DNA of 64,000 nucleotides from an uncultured Alphaproteobacteria bacterium (GTDB taxonomy: Bacteria; Pseudomonadota; Alphaproteobacteria; RF32; CAG-239). Made by a program: the position numbers and the translations under genes. The stretch is taken from the NCBI GenBank assembly GCA_934255405.1, contig CAKQNT010000001.1:1-64000 (forward strand), written 5' to 3'. A model generated the notes under the pieces. It worked only from the letters and a program-made list of their open reading frames with translations. It was not told the DNA's origin and did no database searches. Positions 1 through 7,477 of the stretch are shown here, piece after piece (position 1 is the first letter of the stretch; each line of letters opens with the position of its first letter).

Positions 1-4
1 CTTT

Positions 5-51
5 CTATAACTACCTCTGCGGCATCACCGCGTCGGTGAGCAGAGGTATAG
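5..51. other. Nested stem-loop at the window edge
   Basis: Nested inverted repeats are visible: an 8-bp stem (ACCTCTGC at 13-20 with GCAGAGGT at 40-47), an inner 5-bp stem (TCACC at 25-29 with GGTGA at 35-39), and a possible outer CTATA/TATAG pair. Neither side carries a T-run, so it is not a standard intrinsic terminator. It may be a structured leader of a leftward gene outside the window or the end of a gene from the left. The next 200 bases are very AT-rich and hold no open frame; they probably contain the promoter of the gene at 252. Confidence 0.35.
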
Positions 52-251
52 GATAATCACTCAACATTGTCAACACAAAAAATCAAAAAAATTCATTTTT
101 TTTTGCACTTTTTTACAATCAATTGAAAAATAGCGATTTTTTATGGTGCAAACTCGTGTCCTCATCGTTCTGCTTATTTTCTTTTTTTTAACCTTTATAA
201 GGCACAATAGCCACAATAATCTATATAAAGAAAAAGATCAAGGTAGCAAAA

Positions 252-683
252 ATGTTAAAAAACAAAATATTAGTTCTATTTACAGTTTTAATCCTTTCGG
301 CTTGCGCCTCTGAGCGTCCGAGTCTGATAGGAATCGACGGCGGTGCGATTCCTCCGGCTTTTGCATTATTTCCTGATGTGCCGTTTCCGGCAGATGCGAT
401 TGTAGATTTGGATGAAACCAAAGCTTTGGGCAGCGGAGAGAACTGGATTGGAAGTCTGGTTTATACAGCACCTTATAATCCAAGCAGTATTTTTGATTTC
501 TATGTATCTGAAATGCCAAAACTTAATTGGGTGGAGGTTGCGACTGTGCGCGCCAAAATCAGCCACATGACTTATATTCGCAATAACCGTGCCATGCAGA
601 TTCTGATTGAGATGGGGCGCGGCGATTCGGCTTATGTTACAATAACCGCGATTCCCAACACAAACGGCGTGGGCAAGCTGTAA
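252..683 (+). CDS. Small predicted outer-membrane lipoprotein, unknown family
   Basis: A 143-residue protein with a lipoprotein signal: basic start, hydrophobic stretch and the lipobox LSAC ending at about residue 18, so the mature protein should be lipid-anchored. The rest is a small globular domain with a central motif FDFYVSEMPKLNW, followed by alternating hydrophobic residues suggesting beta strands. The start is supported by AAGGT about 7 bases upstream of ATG. It is the first gene of a short rightward group (252-1754); the next gene starts 26 bases on behind a good AAGGAG site. I do not recognise a named family. The domain size and strand pattern resemble the small periplasmic domains seen in secretion-system lipoproteins, but no link to the T4SS downstream is shown by sequence. 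Confidence 0.8.
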   Translation: MLKNKILVLFTVLILSACASERPSLIGIDGGAIPPAFALFPDVPFPADAIVDLDETKALGSGENWIGSLVYTAPYNPSSIFDFYVSEMPKLNWVEVATVRAKISHMTYIRNNRAMQILIEMGRGDSAYVTITAIPNTNGVGKL

Positions 684-709
684 TATATAATATGTAAGGA
701 GAGTATCTG

Positions 710-1552
710 ATGTTTGGCGGATTTTATACCATGGGAGGCGGACACTTTTGGGAAGATGTTTTCTTTTATCAGAAGTGGCGAATCCAGCGTAACTATATCT
801 CCAAGAAGTGCAGACTGTTGGATAACTGGGATATTAGCCGTTTTGAAGGTAGTTTTGAAGAATGCCGCAAATCGTTTATACAATATATAGAAGCATTTGA
901 ACTACCGCGGCAAAAAGGCCACATGATTATTATGCTGCCGGGGCTGGGAGAATCGAAAAACATCTTTAAGCCATTGTGGCGCGCCGCACTCAAAGAAAAC
1001 TTTTTGGCTGCCGCAGTCAATTATCCTTCCACTCAAAAAGAACTGGATGGGCACGTGCGTCAGCTGGATTTCTTTTTGAACCATCTGGAGGACGTGGAAA
1101 AGATCTCTTTTGTGACTAACGGAATCGGCAGTGTAATTTTGAAACGCCTGTTTATGTTGGAAACTCCGTGGCGGCAAAAGCTCAAAATCGGCCGCGTGGT
1201 AGAAGTGCGGCCGCAGAATCATGGAAATTTGCTGCTTCTGAAACTGAGCAAGTCCAAAATTTTTAGTTTTATATTGGGTCCGATGGCGGCAGAAATGACT
1301 CCGGCCAATATCGAGAAAATTCCGCCCCTGCCCAAGGAAATTGAAACCGGTATCATATTGGGCGAATCGAGAATGACACGATTCTGCAAAATGATTACCG
1401 GCACCAGTAGCGGAAAACCGGATATAGAACGCGAAAAACAATTTGAAAAAGCAACTGATGTGGTTGAAATCTCCTCCAACAAAAAAAATATATTTGCAGA
1501 TAAGCGGATTGTTGATGCGGTAATCTCATTTTTAACCACCGGACGTTTCTGA
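710..1552 (+). CDS. Alpha/beta-hydrolase-like protein lacking the usual nucleophile
   Basis: A 280-residue protein without signal peptide. Residues about 70-150 follow the alpha/beta-hydrolase plan: a strand leading into LPGLGESKNIF (oxyanion-loop position), then KISFVTNGIGSVILKRL, which matches the nucleophile elbow where esterases and lipases have GHSxGG. Here the His-Ser pair is replaced by Asn-Gly, so the serine nucleophile is missing by my alignment. The gene starts 8 bases after AAGGAG and is followed 28 bases later by a small membrane protein gene. Either it is a non-catalytic member of the fold or my register is wrong and the family is distant. No specific function can be given. Confidence 0.7.
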   Translation: MFGGFYTMGGGHFWEDVFFYQKWRIQRNYISKKCRLLDNWDISRFEGSFEECRKSFIQYIEAFELPRQKGHMIIMLPGLGESKNIFKPLWRAALKENFLAAAVNYPSTQKELDGHVRQLDFFLNHLEDVEKISFVTNGIGSVILKRLFMLETPWRQKLKIGRVVEVRPQNHGNLLLLKLSKSKIFSFILGPMAAEMTPANIEKIPPLPKEIETGIILGESRMTRFCKMITGTSSGKPDIEREKQFEKATDVVEISSNKKNIFADKRIVDAVISFLTTGRF

Positions 1553-1580
1553 TTGCAATTGTAATATATAAGGTGTTGTG

Positions 1581-1754
1581 ATGCTCAAGGCATGGTTTGG
1601 ATCTTTTCTGGTTTTGGTGCTGCTGGTTTTGGCGGCATATGCCGGTCTGTTTGACTGGCTGGCGGGCGGAACGGCTAAGCTGGTCGGTGCGGGGCTGGTT
1701 TGTCTGACACTGGGCGCGGCATTTTTCATCTTAGGCAACCCATTTAAAAAATAG
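1581..1754 (+). CDS. 57-residue two-helix membrane protein
   Basis: An open frame from ATG at 1581 to TAG at 1752-1754, preceded by AAGGTG at a good distance. The product has two hydrophobic segments (about residues 6-24 and 34-51) joined by a short loop FDWLAGGTAK, and ends in two lysines, so it is probably a helical hairpin in the inner membrane. It follows the hydrolase-like gene closely and is directly followed by a strong terminator, which marks it as the last gene of the 252-1754 group. No family is recognised. Confidence 0.7.
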   Translation: MLKAWFGSFLVLVLLVLAAYAGLFDWLAGGTAKLVGAGLVCLTLGAAFFILGNPFKK

Positions 1755-1761
1755 TCACAAA

Positions 1762-1797
1762 AAAAACGCCCTCTTAATGAGAGCGTTTTGTTTTTTA
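1762..1797. terminator. Bidirectional intrinsic terminator
   Basis: A-run, stem AACGCxCTC/GAGAGCGTT with one mismatch and an AAT-type loop, then TTTTGTTTTTT. It serves the plus-strand group ending at 1754 and, by its A-run, also the leftward gene ending at 1795. Confidence 0.85.
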
Positions 1798-2727
1798 GAG
1801 AACAACAACCGAGGTTTCGGCCGTTCCGAATCGTTGATCCGTGGCCAGCCCTTTGGTATTGATTCCGCTTTGACGCAAAGGAATCGGCTTAATCATCATT
1901 TTGAGCACATAAGCCAGCAGTCTTTGATTGACCTCAATCGCGTTGACTTCGCTGAATCCTTCGGCATTCAGGTCTAGCAGGTAAGACTTCCACAGATTGC
2001 CTTGACGAGCAAACCAGATGTATCTTTTCCAGTCTACCTGTTCTCCGGGAATCGGTGTGGGCCGATTAACATCTCCTACAACCACCTCAATAATTTCGTC
2101 ATTATCTGGAGCAAACAGTTCTCGCTCATTGAGAGTCCAGCATAGATATCCTGACTTATACTCCACCATTTGCGCTCCAAACGCGCCCCATTTGCCGGTG
2201 GACTTATCCTGATACATATAGCCGGAACAGCCAGGGAAGAAGCTCTTAAACGGACCAAAGGTTGAAACCGCATTATTGACGAACGCAGCGTACACCTGCC
2301 CATCCACCGTCGGGAACAAGAAGTATTTGCCCCGACAAAAGATATCGCCGAAATAATAGCGGTAATCATCCTTTACCTTGTAATAACCGGCAGGAGTTTT
2401 GATGGCAACCGGCTCAAAACTGAGAGTACCATTTTCAAACCAGCGGTTGCTCAACACATCGAACCCTTCAACATCAAGAAGAAAAAGCTCCTGATAATTG
2501 TTGTTACGGATAAAGAAATAAGAGGTCGGAGTGATACCCTTAGAGTAGGCGCTGTAAATCAGCGGAATAGTGATTTTGCCATCACATCTCGCACCATACA
2601 TACGTCCCTCATTGGTGTTACGATAGACCAGATTAGTGTCATCACCGCAAGACCTCACCGGCGCTTTGCCGCAAGAATTGCAGAGCATTGCGACAACTGT
2701 AAAACTGATAATAAAAAACTTTTTCAT
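1795..2727 (-). CDS. Lipoprotein paralog A of a three-gene tandem family
   Basis: A 310-residue product if started at the ATG at 2727, where a lipoprotein signal begins (MKKFF..., lipobox CNSC near residue 18). An upstream in-frame extension to 2796 is inside the promoter repeat and is unlikely to be translated; an ATG at 2733 is also possible. No clear Shine-Dalgarno site is present, unlike most genes here. The protein shares with its two neighbours the motifs GYMYQDxxTGKWG near the middle, DEIIEV, IWFARxGxxW and a C-terminal QRFGxxExS. The short W-G containing repeats recall WG-repeat proteins, but no family is certain. It is its own transcription unit with promoter and terminator. Role unknown; the lipid anchor places it at the envelope. 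Confidence 0.8.
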   Translation of the reverse strand: MKKFFIISFTVVAMLCNSCGKAPVRSCGDDTNLVYRNTNEGRMYGARCDGKITIPLIYSAYSKGITPTSYFFIRNNNYQELFLLDVEGFDVLSNRWFENGTLSFEPVAIKTPAGYYKVKDDYRYYFGDIFCRGKYFLFPTVDGQVYAAFVNNAVSTFGPFKSFFPGCSGYMYQDKSTGKWGAFGAQMVEYKSGYLCWTLNERELFAPDNDEIIEVVVGDVNRPTPIPGEQVDWKRYIWFARQGNLWKSYLLDLNAEGFSEVNAIEVNQRLLAYVLKMMIKPIPLRQSGINTKGLATDQRFGTAETSVVVL

Positions 2728-2768
2728 AATCATAAAGTTTAAGGTAAATAATTTGGGAAAACTATTTT

Positions 2769-2796
2769 TTAATAGCACATTTAGACAAAATTGCAA
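2769..2796 (-). promoter_or_regulatory. Predicted promoter of lipoprotein gene A
   Basis: On the minus strand a -35 TTGCAA (2791-2796), 16-bp spacer and -10 TATTAA (2769-2774). The same arrangement is kept upstream of all three paralogs, including the diverged third one, which argues for function. Confidence 0.6.
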
Positions 2797-2826
2797 GTTT
2801 TTTTATATTTGAAAGCAACATAAACG

Positions 2827-2854
2827 AAAAACGCCCTCTTGCGAGAGCGTTTTT
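2827..2854 (-). terminator. Intrinsic terminator of lipoprotein gene B
   Basis: Stem AACGCCCTC/GAGAGCGTT type with loop TTGC, followed on the minus strand by a run of T. It lies just downstream of the gene ending at 2878. Confidence 0.8.
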
Positions 2855-2877
2855 GTTAAAAGCATCTGAATAAGCGA

Positions 2878-3765
2878 TTATTTAATAATCACCCAAGACG
2901 CCTCTTCAGTACCGATGCGCTGCGTAGCAAATTCTCCGGTATCAGTTTTTGCTGCTTTGCCAAGATTTGGCTTAAGCTTCTGAACCTTTGCCAACTCAGT
3001 TTTCTTCAACTTAATCGGTTGTCCGAAAAAGTCAAACGACTGCCACTTGGTTCCATCAAAAGCGTACCATTTGATATCGCTTTCCTTAGAATACCCGCGG
3101 GAATCGACCTCTGAGGCCTCTTTTATATACGAGATACTGATTATCTTATCGTATTGAGGCGGCAACAAAACGGCTGAGCGTTCGTAACTGAATTGCCATT
3201 TGTCCAAGACGCTTGACGTATTTTCATTTTCAGTCCAGCGACCATATCTGGCGACACCCCATTTTCCGGTTTCAATGTCCTTAAACATGTAACCGGTGGC
3301 GCAGCCCAAGAAATCTGCGAATGGACCATACTGATACCAATCTGTGGTATCTTCATCATAGAAAAGCGCAAACACGCCTTTTTCGGTATGCACCAAAGCA
3401 AAAGTGCAGCCAACGGCCTGTGGTATTCCGGTTCCGGCGGTATTATCAGAGTAGCGAATCTTCTTTCTGTCATGACCAACCAGATGAATACTGTCACATA
3501 GAACCTTTCCCCAGCAGTCAAACAAGATGACCTTATCATCTTTCCAGGCCTGATATATATGCCCGTCAAGGTTACCATAGCCGATATTATCCCATTCAGG
3601 CTTGATACGGATAACACCATCACTCTCTATACCATACCGGCGGCCTTCTTCAGTCTCAAGAAAGATACCGTCACACCCAGCCAAATGCCTAATCTTTGGC
3701 TCACGCTTGCACGAAGTGCACAATGTGATCACAATGGCAACAACTAAAAACAAATACTTTTTCAT
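2878..3765 (-). CDS. Lipoprotein paralog B of the tandem family
   Basis: A 295-residue product from the ATG at 3765, with a lipoprotein signal (MKKYLFL..., lipobox CTSC). It carries the family's central motif as GYMFKDxETGKWG and the C-terminal QRIGTEEAS. Its leader and promoter are identical to those of paralog A through the 137-bp repeat, while the coding regions have diverged strongly, so the regulatory ends are far better conserved than the proteins. This may mean antigen-like diversification or different ligands with shared expression; both are inference. No Shine-Dalgarno site is visible. Function unknown. Confidence 0.8.
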   Translation of the reverse strand: MKKYLFLVVAIVITLCTSCKREPKIRHLAGCDGIFLETEEGRRYGIESDGVIRIKPEWDNIGYGNLDGHIYQAWKDDKVILFDCWGKVLCDSIHLVGHDRKKIRYSDNTAGTGIPQAVGCTFALVHTEKGVFALFYDEDTTDWYQYGPFADFLGCATGYMFKDIETGKWGVARYGRWTENENTSSVLDKWQFSYERSAVLLPPQYDKIISISYIKEASEVDSRGYSKESDIKWYAFDGTKWQSFDFFGQPIKLKKTELAKVQKLKPNLGKAAKTDTGEFATQRIGTEEASWVIIK

Positions 3766-3892
3766 AATCATAAAGTTTAAGGTAAATAATTTGGGAAAAC
3801 TATTTTTTAATAGCACATTTAGACAAAATTGCAAGTTTTTTTATATTTGAAAGCAACATAAACGAAAAACGCCCTCTTGCGAGAGCGTTTTT
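3756..3892. repeat. Perfect 137-bp direct repeat, copy 2
   Basis: Second copy of 2718-2854, placed at the 5' end of paralog B and the 3' flank of paralog C. Confidence 0.95.
3807..3834 (-). promoter_or_regulatory. Predicted promoter of lipoprotein gene B
   Basis: Same -35 TTGCAA, 16-bp spacer and -10 TATTAA as for gene A, inside the repeat copy. Confidence 0.6.
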
Positions 3893-3893
3893 T
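3865..3893 (-). terminator. Intrinsic terminator of lipoprotein gene C
   Basis: Same hairpin as at 2827-2854 with a T-run on the minus strand, five bases beyond the gene ending at 3898. Confidence 0.8.
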
Positions 3894-3897
3894 GTTT

Positions 3898-4893
3898 TTA
3901 CAGATGAGCGATAGACATTTCAGCACTGCCAAAACGCTGGCCGATTGCCAAAATATCTATAGCAGCTGCTGGAACATCGTTAGACTTTTGGCTACGCGGT
4001 TCGGAAAGGATTTGCATTTTCAGAACCCGATTCAGCAGCTTTTGGTCAACCGGAATATCTTTAATATTCCTTGCGCCAACCACCTCTTTGGCAATCCATA
4101 TATCGCCTTTGCGAGCAAACCAGATATTTCGCTTGTCCCTTACTTTACGAGCAGTCATAACGCCGCCAACCCATTTTGCATTAATCTCCACCTCAATAAT
4201 TTCATCATATTCCGGTGAAAATATAGTTGGAGTTAACAAATCTAGTTGACGCTGTATTTCTGATCCGGAAAAAGTCCTTTTTGTATATCCGGGGATAACC
4301 TCTAAGTCAGCCACTTTTTTGGCGCCATATTTTCCGGTTTTTAAGTCCTGATACATATACCCCGTAAGGCCAAAACGTATCTGTTTGTGGGGACCAACTG
4401 ACAAATACCCATAGGCACAAATCACTCCATACAGAGAGCCATCCAGTGTTGGCAAAATAAAATAATTACCACCAACATCTATGTCATATTTTACCATATG
4501 CCTGTAGTAGGTGTCAGCCGTATTCCCTGTCAACCGATGATTTTTGCCATCATTGAGGACAGGAATAAACTTCTCTAGACTGGGTTGGTTGTATGCACCA
4601 CTCAAGATGTCTATGCCGCGATTATCAAACATATAGTATGTTTTGTTGCCTTCTGTGTACAGGAAGAATGCGGGAAGGCCATCTGACACTACTTTGTATG
4701 AAGTAAATACTACCGGTGTTTCAGCCTTGTAGACATTCTTCTTTGGTGTGTCTGAACCTACGGCGTAACGAGTGCCGTTTTTGGTCTCCTTTTTTACAAT
4801 TTGAGTAATCCCGTTTATTGAGTACTCTTTCTGTAGATTCTCACACGAAACTATCGTAACTGCGAGACAAATTAAAAATAAAAACTTTTTCAT
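3898..4893 (-). CDS. Lipoprotein paralog C of the tandem family
   Basis: A 331-residue product with a lipoprotein signal (MKKFLFLICLAVTIVSC, Cys at about residue 17). It keeps the family motifs GYMYQDLKTGKYG, DEIIEVEI, IWFARKGDIW and QRFGSAEMS. It is the longest member and closest in the C-terminal half to paralog A. Its upstream region has diverged except for about 30 bases that include the promoter. The start has no clear ribosome-binding site. It is transcribed away from the virB6 cluster, with the shared 254-base gap holding divergent promoters. Envelope protein of unknown role. Confidence 0.8.
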   Translation of the reverse strand: MKKFLFLICLAVTIVSCENLQKEYSINGITQIVKKETKNGTRYAVGSDTPKKNVYKAETPVVFTSYKVVSDGLPAFFLYTEGNKTYYMFDNRGIDILSGAYNQPSLEKFIPVLNDGKNHRLTGNTADTYYRHMVKYDIDVGGNYFILPTLDGSLYGVICAYGYLSVGPHKQIRFGLTGYMYQDLKTGKYGAKKVADLEVIPGYTKRTFSGSEIQRQLDLLTPTIFSPEYDEIIEVEINAKWVGGVMTARKVRDKRNIWFARKGDIWIAKEVVGARNIKDIPVDQKLLNRVLKMQILSEPRSQKSNDVPAAAIDILAIGQRFGSAEMSIAHL

Positions 4894-4933
4894 AATGATA
4901 GATTTTAGAATTTATAATATGTATATCGCTTTT

Positions 4934-4961
4934 TTGATAGCACATTTAGACAAAATTGCAA
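4934..4961 (-). promoter_or_regulatory. Predicted promoter of lipoprotein gene C
   Basis: TTGCAA at 4956-4961, 16-bp spacer, TATCAA at 4934-4939 on the minus strand. The flanking sequence is the only part of this leader conserved with genes A and B. Confidence 0.6.
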
Positions 4962-5024
4962 GTTTTTTGTGCCTAACATTTATAAAAAAATCAAAAAACT
5001 GTAACAATTTATAAGTAATTTATA

Positions 5025-5033
5025 TGGTATGAT
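5025..5033 (+). promoter_or_regulatory. Possible extended -10 promoter of the virB6 operon
   Basis: TGGTATGAT, an extended -10 element, about 100 bases before the first virB6-like start. No good -35 is seen. Confidence 0.35.
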
Positions 5034-5093
5034 AGAATCAACCAGTGGAGAATCTTGGCAAACCTGAGGTTCTGCAGTATTCACCCCACCCAA

Positions 5094-5118
5094 CCTCCCC
5101 CGTCAAAGGGGGAGGAGG
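5094..5118 (+). repeat. REP-like palindrome overlapping a ribosome-binding site
   Basis: A perfect 8-bp stem CCTCCCCC (5094-5101) and GGGGGAGG (5108-5115) with a 6-base loop, preceded by a C-rich stretch. Sequences of this kind occur as dispersed palindromes in bacterial genomes. The right arm overlaps the only strong Shine-Dalgarno sequence (AGGAGG, 5113-5118) of the first virB6-like gene, so folding could hide the ribosome site. Confidence 0.65.
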
Positions 5119-5129
5119 AATGCAGGCAA

Positions 5130-7463
5130 ATGATGAAACAAAACGGCAACATATTAAAAAAACTAATAATCGCGCTAGTGTTATGCCTGGCGTTGCCGGT
5201 TTGTGCCTATGCTGATGATTCTCTAAAAGAGAGGGATGCGTATGAATATGCTACTGATGTGGCCAAGATTACAGATTCTAATGTTCTTAGCGTATTAAAA
5301 AATGCTCATGATAAAGAATTAGGACTTGTTGGTGACGATGCAGGAAAAGCACAAAGTACGGCGCAATATATGCAATGTGGAAAGAACCCTTGTGACTTGG
5401 CAACCAGCAATTGCTGGAAATATTGCAACACATATAAACTTGATGCAGAAGGGCATGTTATTAATGGATTTTGTGACACGTATGCTTACATTTGCAGCCC
5501 CAAAGGAAACAAAGCGCCATACGCTGATGCAACAATGTGTTTTAATGACTGTGGTTTTAAGGGTGTTTCATTTTTTACGGCTGATAAGTATAAAATGGTA
5601 TTTTCAGGCGGCGATGGAAATAAATATCAGGTATCAGTAGGTGAGAAGGTAAGTCTCCAATACGCCAATGAAGAAAAATCTAATGCGGCGATTCGCGGTT
5701 GCGAAGTGTTGCCGGTTAAATTGTATAATTACAAAAAATGCATGTTCTGCCCGCTGGTCGGCACGGTGTATGACGGTGTGGCAAAAATCACTGATCTGTC
5801 TTTTGGCAAAATGGCGGGGGGATTTGCAGTGTTGCTGGCGCTGGGTTTTGCTATTTGGATTGCAATACAGGTTCTGGCTCAAATTAGTTCCCTCACCAAG
5901 CAAGATGCGCCCAAGTTCTTAGGTGGACTGATTCGACAAGGCTACAAAGTTTTGATTGCCTTTTTGTTGCTGCAGTATTCGGGGCAGGTATTTAAATATG
6001 CAGTTAACCCGATTGTAGAAACCGGCCTAATCTTTGGCGAAAATATGCTGACATATACTGATGTGTTCAACGATACCAAAAATGAGGATGGATCATACGC
6101 CCGCCAGGCACGTACGGTTAAGGGCGGCGCTCATTTTGGGCTGGAACTTTATGACAGGCTGGAAAAATATGTGGTGTCTATTCAGCAGCAAATTGCCTTT
6201 ATGGAAGCGATTGGCACATCTTTGGTCTGCACCGGCGGCAATCTAATGATGTTTAAAGGAACTTTTGCCGAATTTCCTGATGGTTTTCAGATGTTTATTC
6301 AGGGCTCCATAATTGCCATATTTGCCTTTTTGCTGTCTTTGGCATTTGGTTTTTATTTGCTGGATGCAATTGTGCAAATCGGGGTAGTAGGCGGATTGCT
6401 GCCGTTTATAATTGCCGCCTGGCCGTTTAAGGCTACCAGCAACTACACTTCAACCGGCGTAGGTATGCTGATGAACAGCGCCTTTCTGTTTCTGTTTGTC
6501 GGTTTGATTATGGGGGTAAATACCACCTTGCTTGAAGAGGCGCTGGGCTCGGCCAACGACATCGACGGCTGGTCATTAAATCAAATCGGGCTGGCGATTA
6601 ATGGACAAGATACAAATAAGCTTAAAGAACTGACAGATATATCTGCCGTTGGGTTCATGATTTTGCTGTTCTGCTGCATTTTTGGATTTAAGTTTGTCAA
6701 TCAGGCTACGCCGCTGGCCAATAAATTTGCTTCCGGCGGAATTGGCAAAGGTATTGCTCCAGGTATTGCAACAATGGGCGCATCTTTTGCCAAATCTGCG
6801 GGGCTCAACATTGCCAGTCCGGTTACCGGTGCCGTTGGCAGACGGGCGGATAGAGCAATCAAAAGCGCGACATCTGCGCTGATATCGTTCCCTTTCCGCG
6901 CGGCACGTGCCGGATATAGGAAGTTATTGAGCGCCAACGGAAAGACCTCCGGCGCAGGCGGTTCTCCGCAAAATATCGGAAGCACGCAGAACAAAACAAG
7001 CTCTACTGCCGGCTCGCAGAATCCAAGCGGAAGTACGGCTGGCGCCAGAAACGTTAACCGAGGTAATAATACTCTTAGTGGAGGCGCCGCCTCTAGTAGA
7101 AATGTTTTGAATGAAGGACAGCTCCGCAACGGACAGACAGCAACACCCCGCACCTTGAATGAGGGAAGACAAAACGAGCCGGAAACCGTTGCTGAAGATG
7201 TCGAAGACAACTCCCCTGCCCCTGAGGAATTTGAGGCTCGGCAGCCGACTGGCGAAAATACCGGCAGTCCCCGCGGTGCTAAAGCTCAAACAGATCAGCG
7301 GCAAAACGGGCGCGTCGCAGCTACCGGAAACAGCAGCAATGCCCGTGTACAAGTCAGACAGAACCTTGATGCGGCATTAAGAGCGCAGAAAAGTGACAAC
7401 ATTCGTAATCGCAAATCCAAAGGCGGTTCCCGCAGAAAGAAACGCGGCGGCTATAAACGATAA
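5130..7463 (+). CDS. virB6: VirB6/TrbL-like T4SS inner-membrane protein 1
   Basis: A 777-residue polytopic protein from ATG 5130 (ATG 5133 is equivalent). It has a signal peptide ending in AYA, then a cysteine-rich exported region (about residues 80-190, many Cys, likely disulfides). Hydrophobic segments follow near 225-250, 265-290, 385-435, 445-475 and 500-520. The motif LLPFIIAAWPFKATSNYTS with a preceding LDAIVQIGVVG is typical of the VirB6/TrbL core that lines the T4SS inner-membrane channel. After residue 530 comes a long hydrophilic, Gly/Ser/Asn-rich and finally basic tail. It is the first of four similar genes; the frame overlaps the next gene region by TAATG. A longer frame from 5055 would run through the palindrome and lacks a signal, so it is rejected. 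DotA/TraY is an alternative name for the position. Confidence 0.75.
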   Translation: MMKQNGNILKKLIIALVLCLALPVCAYADDSLKERDAYEYATDVAKITDSNVLSVLKNAHDKELGLVGDDAGKAQSTAQYMQCGKNPCDLATSNCWKYCNTYKLDAEGHVINGFCDTYAYICSPKGNKAPYADATMCFNDCGFKGVSFFTADKYKMVFSGGDGNKYQVSVGEKVSLQYANEEKSNAAIRGCEVLPVKLYNYKKCMFCPLVGTVYDGVAKITDLSFGKMAGGFAVLLALGFAIWIAIQVLAQISSLTKQDAPKFLGGLIRQGYKVLIAFLLLQYSGQVFKYAVNPIVETGLIFGENMLTYTDVFNDTKNEDGSYARQARTVKGGAHFGLELYDRLEKYVVSIQQQIAFMEAIGTSLVCTGGNLMMFKGTFAEFPDGFQMFIQGSIIAIFAFLLSLAFGFYLLDAIVQIGVVGGLLPFIIAAWPFKATSNYTSTGVGMLMNSAFLFLFVGLIMGVNTTLLEEALGSANDIDGWSLNQIGLAINGQDTNKLKELTDISAVGFMILLFCCIFGFKFVNQATPLANKFASGGIGKGIAPGIATMGASFAKSAGLNIASPVTGAVGRRADRAIKSATSALISFPFRAARAGYRKLLSANGKTSGAGGSPQNIGSTQNKTSSTAGSQNPSGSTAGARNVNRGNNTLSGGAASSRNVLNEGQLRNGQTATPRTLNEGRQNEPETVAEDVEDNSPAPEEFEARQPTGENTGSPRGAKAQTDQRQNGRVAATGNSSNARVQVRQNLDAALRAQKSDNIRNRKSKGGSRRKKRGGYKR

Positions 7464-7477
7464 TGAGGAATAAAATT

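Larger units (their letters stand above)
2718..2854. repeat. Perfect 137-bp direct repeat, copy 1
   Basis: Identical base for base to 3756-3892. It covers the first codons of a leftward lipoprotein gene, its 5' leader and promoter, and the terminator of the next upstream gene. The spacing between copies (1038 bp) equals one gene unit, so it is the trace of a recent duplication or of gene conversion kept at the regulatory ends. Confidence 0.95.

Noticed and set aside
2728..2796. N-terminal extensions of lipoproteins A and B
   Set aside because: They are translations of the shared promoter repeat; the lipoprotein signal starts at the later ATG.
5055..5129. Longer start for the first virB6-like gene
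   Set aside because: The extension is read through the palindrome (PTQPPPSKGEEE is its translation), has no ribosome site and would bury the signal peptide.
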